Assembly (NCBI RefSeq): GCF_035989245.1
Contig: NZ_JAYMFF010000003.1
Span: 62,001-126,000, forward strand
Source of the DNA: Adlercreutzia wanghongyangiae
Lineage (GTDB): Bacteria; Actinomycetota; Coriobacteriia; Coriobacteriales; Eggerthellaceae
DNA: 64,000 bases
Direction of reading: 5' to 3'
The translations under genes and the position numbers were made by a program. Every line of letters begins with the position of its first letter. Within the stretch, counting starts at the first letter, position 1. The notes under the pieces were generated by a model. The model searched no databases and was not told where the DNA came from. It saw only the letters and a program-made list of their open reading frames with translations. Shown piece after piece: positions 58,341 through 64,000 of this stretch.

Positions 58341-61040
58341 GTGAGAAAAGTAGAACTGCTGGCTCCCGCTGGCAACGAGGCGGCGCTCCATGCGGCGGTG
58401 GCCGGCGGTGCCGATGCGGTGTACCTGGGCCTGGGGTCGTTCAATGCGCGTCGCGGGGCTGACAACTTCACCATCGACACGCTGCGGAGCGCCTGCGAAT
58501 ATGCTCATATGCGTGGTGTTTCCATCTATGTGACCATGAATACCGTCATTCTTCCGGGGGAAGTGGCCGAGGCGTTGGAATGCGTGCGCCAGGCCTATCG
58601 CGCCGGAGCCGATGGCTTCATCGTGCAGGACATCGGGCTCGCGGCGGAAATAACGCGCACGTTGCCCGAGGCGTCGCTGCACCTTTCCACCCAGATGAAC
58701 ACCCACAACCTGGCCGGCGTGCGCGCTGCGGCTCGGCTGGGCGCCGAGCGCATCACGCTCGCTCGCGAGCTCTCCCTGCCCGAGGTGGCGCTTCTGTGCG
58801 TTGCAGCCGAGGAAGAGGGCATGGAGGTGGAGGTGTTCGCCCACGGGGCCCTTTGCGTGTGCTATTCGGGCCAGTGCTTCATGTCCTCCATGATCGGTGG
58901 CCGCTCGGCCAATCGCGGCATGTGCGCCCAGGCGTGTCGTCTGCCCTACGAACTGAAGAACGCGGCCCTGCAGAAGGAGTTGCCCTCGCCGGGCGACCAT
59001 CTGCTGTCGCCCCAGGATCTGTGCACGGTGGACATGGTGCCCCAACTGGTGGAGGCCGGCGTGGCCTCGCTGAAGATCGAGGGCCGCATGAAGTCCCCCG
59101 AATACGTGTATGCCGTCACATCCGTCTACCGCAAGGCCTTGGATGCCGCCCTCGCCGCATGCGCCTGTACCTCTGGGACAGATTCCGTAGGGGACGGCTT
59201 TAGCCGTCCCGCCTCAACCGCGGCATCGGCGCCCTCTGCCATCACCGATGCCGATCGCGATCGCCTGACTGATGCATTCTCCCGTGGCTTCACCACGGCC
59301 TATCTGGACGGCAAGCGCGGCAACGACATTATGAGCTACCAGCGTCCGAACAACCGCGGCCTGTTCCTCGGCCGGGTGGACGAGGTGCGCGACAACGCTG
59401 CCTTTCTCAAGAGCGATCATGTTCTGGCCGAGGGCGACGTGCTGGAGTTCTGGACGCGCAAGGGCAACGGCACGCTCACGCTGGGACCCGTTCGCGCCGA
59501 CAAAAAGGGCCGTTATCATTTGCCGCTCGAGGGCAAGACGCGCATGGTGAAGCCCGGTGACCGCGTGTTCCGCGTGCGCAGCGCCGAGGCCGCCTTCGAG
59601 GACGACGCCCGTGAGCCCCGCGTGCCCATCGTGGGCACCGCCACGCTGCACATCGGCGAGCCGCTCAGCATCGAGTTCCGCGTCGCCACGGAAGGGGAGG
59701 TCCTGGCGGCCTTCCTTCCCCCGGATGTCGTCCCCGGTGCCGACGCGGACGACTCCCCATGTCATCCTGAGCGGAGCGCCGCAGGCGCGGAGCCGAAGGA
59801 TCTTCCCAACCTGGTTCGCGGCGCCCTTCCCGACGAGCTGCGTACCTCCCTCGCCGTCGCCCGTCGGCTGGGTGACGCCTTCCCCGACGGTGCTCCTCTG
59901 GGTATCGCGGAGGGCCTTGACGTCGAGGCGGCCCGCACCCGTGCCGTTTCCTTCGACGATGTGGCAGCCCATATCGACCGTCTCGGCAACACCCCCTATC
60001 AGCTGGTGAACCTCACTATCGACATGGACGACAACGTGGGCATCGGCTTCTCCCAGCTCCATCATGCGCGTGCGGAGGCCCTCGATTGTCTGCAGCTTCT
60101 CATACTCGCGGGCACCATCGAGCGTCCGCTGCCCCGCGTGGCCGCGCGCGAGCCGTTGCCCGCGGCTCATCCGGCTGGCTGTCGCGTGGCCGTTACGGTG
60201 ACGAATCCTGCCTGCGCTCGGGCTGCCAAGCGGGCCGGCGCGCATATCATCTACGTGCCGGCTCTGAATTATCGCCGGGGTGAGGCCGTTATCGCGGGCC
60301 AGCGCAATGCTGCCGCCGAGCAGGCGGGCTACCCCAAGGGCTGCATTCCCATCATGCCCGTGGTCGATCACGAGGCGACGGGCATGTCCCGCGAGGCTGC
60401 CGTGGCCTATGACGTGTGGAAATACGTCGATGCGGGCAAGCCGCTCATGGCCGAGAGCCTGGCTTCCCTCGAACGTGCCGCCGAGGAAGACGCCGTCATC
60501 AGCGTGGGGGCGCATCTGCCCGTGACCAACGAGTTGTCGCTGCGCACGGTACGCGACTTCGGCGCCGAGCGCGTGTGGCTGTCGCCCGAGCTTACTTTGC
60601 GCCAAATCGAGGAGTTGTCGAAAGATGCTCCCGTGGAGCTGGGCGTGCTGCTCATCGGCGCCCAGGAACTCATGGTCACCGAGCACTGCATGCTCATGAG
60701 CCAGGGTCCTTGCGACGAGGATTGCGCCGTCTGCCCGCGCCGCAAGAGCCCCCACTACCTGCGCGACCGCAAGGGCTTCGAGTTCCCGGTGGTCACCGAC
60801 TGCTTTGGGCGCAGCCATCTGTACAACTCCGTGGAATTGGACGTAGCCTCGTCTATGCCCGAGCTTCTGGCCGCCGGCGTGTCAGCCTATATGGTCGATG
60901 CCACGCTCATGAACGCCGAGGAGACGGCCCACGCGGTCGGCCGCGCCATCCGGGCCCTGCATGTAGCCCAGAACGACGGCAACGCCATCGCCAAGATGCC
61001 CAACACCACCAGCGGCCATTTGTACCGAGGGGTGTCCTAG
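58341..61040 (+). CDS. U32-family protein, RlhA-like (23S rRNA C2501 hydroxylation)
   Basis: 899 residues. The U32 core starts KVELLAPAGNEAALHAAVAGGADAVYLGL. Its cysteine region, CVCYSGQCFMSSMIGGRSANRGMCAQACRLPYEL, follows RlhA/YdcP, and the long C-terminal half includes the DUF3656-type and second U32-like parts (CDEDCAVCPRRK adds further cysteines). RlhA with partners hydroxylates a 23S rRNA cytidine; a protease role is not supported. Two dispersed repeats lie in frame at 59185 and 59761, lengthening the protein beyond usual. GTG at 58341 follows GAGGAGTGAG. Confidence 0.85.
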   Translation: MRKVELLAPAGNEAALHAAVAGGADAVYLGLGSFNARRGADNFTIDTLRSACEYAHMRGVSIYVTMNTVILPGEVAEALECVRQAYRAGADGFIVQDIGLAAEITRTLPEASLHLSTQMNTHNLAGVRAAARLGAERITLARELSLPEVALLCVAAEEEGMEVEVFAHGALCVCYSGQCFMSSMIGGRSANRGMCAQACRLPYELKNAALQKELPSPGDHLLSPQDLCTVDMVPQLVEAGVASLKIEGRMKSPEYVYAVTSVYRKALDAALAACACTSGTDSVGDGFSRPASTAASAPSAITDADRDRLTDAFSRGFTTAYLDGKRGNDIMSYQRPNNRGLFLGRVDEVRDNAAFLKSDHVLAEGDVLEFWTRKGNGTLTLGPVRADKKGRYHLPLEGKTRMVKPGDRVFRVRSAEAAFEDDAREPRVPIVGTATLHIGEPLSIEFRVATEGEVLAAFLPPDVVPGADADDSPCHPERSAAGAEPKDLPNLVRGALPDELRTSLAVARRLGDAFPDGAPLGIAEGLDVEAARTRAVSFDDVAAHIDRLGNTPYQLVNLTIDMDDNVGIGFSQLHHARAEALDCLQLLILAGTIERPLPRVAAREPLPAAHPAGCRVAVTVTNPACARAAKRAGAHIIYVPALNYRRGEAVIAGQRNAAAEQAGYPKGCIPIMPVVDHEATGMSREAAVAYDVWKYVDAGKPLMAESLASLERAAEEDAVISVGAHLPVTNELSLRTVRDFGAERVWLSPELTLRQIEELSKDAPVELGVLLIGAQELMVTEHCMLMSQGPCDEDCAVCPRRKSPHYLRDRKGFEFPVVTDCFGRSHLYNSVELDVASSMPELLAAGVSAYMVDATLMNAEETAHAVGRAIRALHVAQNDGNAIAKMPNTTSGHLYRGVS
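59185..59210. repeat. Palindromic repeat inside the RlhA-like gene (1)
   Basis: CCGTAG then GGGACGGCTTTAGCCGTCCC (59191-59210), the same type as at 7515, 43791 and 43868. It encodes VGDGFSRP within a variable linker. Confidence 0.7.
59761..59803. repeat. TCCTGAGCG-type repeat inside the RlhA-like gene (2)
   Basis: GTCATCCTGAGCGGAGCGCC...GAGCCGAAGGATCT, in frame, encoding HPERSAAGAEPKD. Sister of 44355-44395. Confidence 0.72.
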
Positions 61041-61117
61041 GGAATTGCCGCTGTGCTAGAATTCCAACACTTATATAGTAAGAAAGAAACATCGAGACCG
61101 AGAGAAGCAGGTACGTC

Positions 61118-62329
61118 ATGCTGACCCCCGAAGAGCAATTGCACATCATCCAGTCCGGTACGGCGCAGATCGTGCCCGAGGCGGCACTGCTGGAAAAGCT
61201 CAAGCGCGGCGTGCCGCTGAACGCCAAGCTGGGTGTCGACCCCACCGCCCCCGACATTCACTTGGGCCACGCGGTGCCTTTGCGCAAGCTGCGTCAGTTC
61301 CAGGATCTGGGACACCAGGTCACGCTCATCATCGGCGACGGCACGGCGCTTATCGGCGATCCGTCCGGCCGCAACACCACGCGCCCGCAGCTGTCGCGCG
61401 AGCAGATTCAAGAGAACGCTCAGACCTACGTGGATCAGGCCTTCAAAATCCTCGATCCTGAGAAGACGGTGCTGCGCTACAACTCGGAATGGATCCTCGA
61501 CCTGAACATGGAGTCGCTGCTGAAGCTGTTGGCAAACTTCACCGTGGCCCGCATCCTCGAGCGCGACGATTTCCACAACCGCTACACGTCGGGTCAGTCC
61601 ATCAGCCTGCACGAGTTCCTCTACCCGGTCATGCAGGCCTACGATTCGGTGGTCATCAAGGCCGATGTGGAACTGGGCGGCACCGACCAGCTGTTCAATC
61701 TGCTCGCCGGCCGCGAGCTCATGGAGAAGATGGGCATGGAGCCCCAGGTATGCCTCACGCTGCCTTTGCTCGAGGGCACTGACGGCGTGAAGAAGATGTC
61801 GAAGAGTTACGGCAACTACATCGGGCTCACCGATGCGGCTGCCGATATGTTTGGGAAGGTCATGTCCATTCCCGACGAGCTGATGGTGAAGTACTACCGC
61901 CTGGCCTCCACCGAGGCGGTGTCCGAGATCGACGCCATCGAGGCCGGCCTTGCCGCCGATGAGTTGCATCCCAACAAGGTGAAGCGCGCCCTGGCCCGCA
62001 ACATCGTGGCGGCCTACCACGACGATGTGGCTGCCGAAGAGGCCGAGGCCGACTTCGACCTGAAGTTCAAGGAGCACGGCTTCCCGGCTGATGCCCCCGC
62101 GTTCGCTCCCGATCTCACCCCCAACGAGGAGGGTCTGGTGTATGTGGCGAAGATCCTCGTGGATGCCGGCGTGGCCGCCACGGCCTCCGAGGCGCGTCGC
62201 CTTATCGACGGCGGCGGCGTGAAGGTGAACGGCGAGGCGCTCGCTCCCAAGTCCTACAACGTGGCCCCGGCGGTGCTTGCCGGCGCGGAGGTGCAGGTGG
62301 GGAAGAAGAAGTTCGTTCGCTTCGTGTAA
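61118..62329 (+). CDS. tyrS: Tyrosyl-tRNA synthetase
   Basis: 403 residues, TyrZ-type by its signature HLGHAVPLRKL (about 49-59) and KKMSKSYGNYIGL (KMSKS, about 227-239), with ELGGTDQLFNLLAGR between. The C-terminal S4 RNA-binding domain reads VDAGVAATASEARRLIDGGGVKVNG. It charges tRNA-Tyr in the cytosol. ATG at 61118; candidate -10 elements TAGAAT (61057) and TATAGT (61073) lie upstream; no T-box was recognised. A strong terminator follows. Confidence 0.95.
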   Translation: MLTPEEQLHIIQSGTAQIVPEAALLEKLKRGVPLNAKLGVDPTAPDIHLGHAVPLRKLRQFQDLGHQVTLIIGDGTALIGDPSGRNTTRPQLSREQIQENAQTYVDQAFKILDPEKTVLRYNSEWILDLNMESLLKLLANFTVARILERDDFHNRYTSGQSISLHEFLYPVMQAYDSVVIKADVELGGTDQLFNLLAGRELMEKMGMEPQVCLTLPLLEGTDGVKKMSKSYGNYIGLTDAAADMFGKVMSIPDELMVKYYRLASTEAVSEIDAIEAGLAADELHPNKVKRALARNIVAAYHDDVAAEEAEADFDLKFKEHGFPADAPAFAPDLTPNEEGLVYVAKILVDAGVAATASEARRLIDGGGVKVNGEALAPKSYNVAPAVLAGAEVQVGKKKFVRFV

Positions 62330-62348
62330 CACGGCGTTCCGAACGCAC

Positions 62349-62380
62349 AGCGCCGCCAGCCTCGCTCGCGGCGCTTTTTT
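62349..62380 (+). terminator. Terminator after tyrS
   Basis: AGCGCCGC (62349-62356) pairs with GCGGCGCT (62368-62375), then TTTTTT. Confidence 0.88.
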
Positions 62381-62470
62381 CATCAATCTGGAAATTGCTT
62401 GCAAGGATCGACGGCTCTGGATCGTTTTATCGTTGTGGAGACAGAAGAGGACATGAGGAGGATCCCGGCT

Positions 62471-63013
62471 ATGAGGAAATCGACGTTTGCCATCGTGGTC
62501 GCACTGGTCGTGGCGCTGTGTATTCCCGCGGTGGCTTTTGCCGCTCTAGTGCCCAGCCCGCTGGCCAAGGCCGCTCCCGAGCCTGCGGTTGCGCCCGCGC
62601 CGGAAGCGGCTGCCCCAGCTCAGGCTGACGCCAGCCGCGATGCTGCGCCGCAGAGCGGATACCATCACCCGGAGGTTCGGCGGGGCGCCTGCCCCGGCTA
62701 CGCCGACGTCGACGGCGATGGCGTCTGCGACAACTGCAATGCTAACGGCGCCGGTTGCCCCCATTTCATTGATGAGAACGGCGACGGTGTGTGTGATGCT
62801 TACCAGAGTGGCTCGTGCCCGGGCTTTGCCGATGCTGATGGCGACGGCATCTGCGACAACTGCACGGGCAATGGAGCGAACTGCCCCGGCTACACCGATG
62901 CCGACGGAAACGGTGTCTGCGACAACTACGACAACGGCAACTGCCCCGGTCAAGCCCAGGGCCAGGGCCGTCATCACGGAGGCAACGGTCGTGGCCATGG
63001 GTGCATGCGCTAG
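62471..63013 (+). CDS. Secreted protein with DxDGDGxCD (calcium-type) repeats
   Basis: 180 residues. Signal peptide (MRKSTFAIVVALVV...AFA) followed by a Pro/Ala linker. The mature part has four repeats of the form C-P-G/H-(Y/F)-x-D-x-(D/N)-G-(D/N)-G-V/I-C-D (YADVDGDGVCDN, FIDENGDGVCDA, FADADGDGICDN, YTDADGNGVCDN). This is the loop pattern of EF-hand/thrombospondin type 3 calcium sites, with cysteines that could pair. The tail is Gly/His-rich (GRHHGGNGRGHGC). No membrane anchor. ATG at 62471 follows AGGAGG at 9 nt. It ends 3 bp before the sigma gene, so it is the first gene of that operon; a ligand-sensing role is inference. Confidence 0.78.
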   Translation: MRKSTFAIVVALVVALCIPAVAFAALVPSPLAKAAPEPAVAPAPEAAAPAQADASRDAAPQSGYHHPEVRRGACPGYADVDGDGVCDNCNANGAGCPHFIDENGDGVCDAYQSGSCPGFADADGDGICDNCTGNGANCPGYTDADGNGVCDNYDNGNCPGQAQGQGRHHGGNGRGHGCMR

Positions 63014-63016
63014 GGT

Positions 63017-63520
63017 ATGCACCCATCGGCAATGCGCCCAGCAGATGACATAGAGCAGGCAATGGCGCGCCATGGCGATACCGTCTGGCGCGTCTGCCTT
63101 ACGGCCCTACGCCACGCTCCCGACGCCGAGGACGCCTTCCAGAACGCGTTTATGAAATACGCCCTCGCCGACGACGCCCTTTTCAACGATGACGAGCATC
63201 GGAAGGCGTGGCTCATTCGCGTGGCGACGAACCTGTGCCGCGACATGCAGCGTGCTGCGGCGCGCAAGAACCTCCCGCTCGACGAAGCGCTTTCCGCTGC
63301 ACCTGCGTCTTGCGATCCGTCGACGCAGCCCGACTCGCCTGTGCGCGAGGTGCTCAATGCCATGGAAGCGCTCGACGATCCGCCCCGCACCCCGGTCTAC
63401 CTTGCTTTGTACGAAGGGTACACCGCTCCCGAGATCGCCGTCCTGCTCGATGCGCCGGTGAACACGGTGTATTCCTGGATCGCCCGAGGGAAGAAAACGC
63501 TGAAGGAGGCCTTGCTGTGA
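63017..63520 (+). CDS. ECF-type RNA polymerase sigma factor
   Basis: 167 residues. Region 2: DTVWRVCLTALRHAPDAEDAFQNAFMKYAL and EHRKAWLIRVATNLCRD. Region 4: EALDDPPRTPVYLALYEGYTAPEIAVLLDAPVNTVYSWIARGKKTLKEAL. Both are intact with a short linker. Its stop overlaps the start of an RsgI-like anti-sigma gene by 4 bp. ATG at 63017 is only 3 bp after the upstream secreted-protein gene; ATGs at 63032 and 63062 are alternatives, and none has a strong ribosome-binding site, suggesting coupled translation. Confidence 0.9.
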   Translation: MHPSAMRPADDIEQAMARHGDTVWRVCLTALRHAPDAEDAFQNAFMKYALADDALFNDDEHRKAWLIRVATNLCRDMQRAAARKNLPLDEALSAAPASCDPSTQPDSPVREVLNAMEALDDPPRTPVYLALYEGYTAPEIAVLLDAPVNTVYSWIARGKKTLKEALL

Positions 63521-64000
63521 TCGATCTGGAACAGCGCCTGCGCGAGGCCTACGATGCCCAGCATCTTCCCGATGCCGTGCGAGCACGCACGTTGGCCGCC
63601 ATTGACGAGGCGCGCCATGCGGACGCGCATGCTTGGGGGAAGGCGCGCCAAGCGAGGGCCGCCCGTCGCCGTCCGCGCCGCCAGTTTGTCGCCCTGGCTG
63701 CCTGTTTGCTGCTTGTTCTGGCCGCCTTTGGCGCCTACAGTGTGTACCGCATCCCTTCGGCCTATGTGGATATCGATGTGAATCCCTCTATCGAGCTCAC
63801 GGTGAACCCCCTTGGTATTGTCATTGCCGCCGAGCCCCTCAATGACGACGGTCGCGTCGTGCTGGATGAGGTTGCGCTGGTGAACCGTCCTTATGCCAGC
63901 GCCATCGGTGCGCTTATGGGCAGTGCGCTCTTCGGTCCCTATATACAGGAAGAGGCCTTCGTCGACATCAATGTCGTATCCGACAGCGATCGTCTGGGGG
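63517..64000 (+). CDS. RsgI-like anti-sigma factor (cut by window end)
   Basis: 161 residues visible, continuing past the window. A cytosolic N-terminus (IDLEQRLREAYDAQHLPDAVRARTLAAI) and a basic stretch RRRPRR precede one membrane helix. Then comes YVDIDVNPSIELTVNPLGIVI, the extracytoplasmic motif of RsgI-type anti-sigma factors (DVNPSIEL...N...V). It starts with GTG overlapping the sigma stop by 4 bp. It should hold the sigma factor at the membrane until an outside signal, perhaps linked to the secreted repeat protein, releases it. What its distal sensor domain is cannot be seen. Confidence 0.85.
   Translation, partial: MIDLEQRLREAYDAQHLPDAVRARTLAAIDEARHADAHAWGKARQARAARRRPRRQFVALAACLLLVLAAFGAYSVYRIPSAYVDIDVNPSIELTVNPLGIVIAAEPLNDDGRVVLDEVALVNRPYASAIGALMGSALFGPYIQEEAFVDINVVSDSDRLG

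Noticed and set aside
61041..61117. T-box or tRNA-like leader for tyrS (and likewise for cysS and lysS)
   Set aside because: No T-box AGGGTGG-type motif or specifier stem could be found in the short upstream gaps.

Overview
The window is high-GC, densely packed bacterial chromosome with intergenic gaps mostly under 150 bp. The gene content points to a gut-type Coriobacteriia, most likely Eggerthellaceae. The signs are Tat-exported flavin reductases that also carry lipobox cysteines, a membrane-embedded LuxR regulator (multi-helix sensor plus C-terminal HTH) divergent from such a reductase, many GTG starts, and an acetate kinase. The genus cannot be fixed from sequence alone, and nothing looks like a plasmid or prophage.

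Layout. 1-7.1 kb: the end of purN, an XdhC-like protein, then a cobalamin-riboswitch-led unit (DUF4430 lipoprotein, EcfT, fused EcfA, S component) and an ATP-grasp protein. 7.3-14.1 kb: a pilin-like wall protein, two tandem UPF0104 membrane proteins, a PaaI thioesterase, tRNA-Pro(CGG) and ackA. 14.2-16.2 kb: a scarred stretch with a truncated ECF sigma gene, a cluster of inverted repeats, a PIN/antitoxin pair and a decayed LuxR gene. 16.2-19.4 kb: a TetR regulator divergent from a Tat flavoprotein, then a small metallopeptidase. 19.8-26.9 kb: tatA, greA, lysS (fused to a tRNA-binding domain), a K+ channel and clpC with a CIRCE operator. 27.1-33 kb: metF, a detached MetH activation domain, metH, ispD and ispF. 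33-41 kb: a LuxR sensor divergent from a Tat Old-Yellow-Enzyme-type reductase, a DUF3990/HTH toxin-antitoxin-like pair, an ECF sigma/anti-sigma pair and a small alarmone synthetase. 41.4-46.9 kb: cysS, a TrhP-like U32 protein, a PucR regulator, a small unknown protein and SlyD. 47-55 kb: argCJBD and then argGH. 55-64 kb: a class A PBP, a small lipoprotein, an RlhA-like U32 protein, tyrS, and a secreted protein with DxDGDGxCD repeats leading into an ECF sigma and RsgI-like anti-sigma pair cut by the window end.

How the genes connect. Two B12 themes meet: riboswitch-controlled corrinoid capture and uptake (1.7-5.9 kb) and a B12-dependent methionine synthase split from its activation domain (27-31 kb). 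Arginine synthesis is complete from argC to argH except for the shared N-acetylglutamate step. The argGH half has a long leader encoding a 44-residue peptide with eight arginines in its last thirteen residues, followed by competing hairpins. This looks like ribosome-mediated arginine attenuation and is the observation I would follow first.

The second standout is a family of intergenic palindromic elements (about 420, 14590, 19438, 23959, 32301, 40189 and 41165). Their long arms are complementary within each copy but differ between copies; four copies share a CATTTT-xCCAG-type core, and one lies where a sigma-factor gene breaks off. A second nested-palindrome family (20669, 42995, 58176) and short palindromes lying in frame inside three coding genes add to this repeat load.
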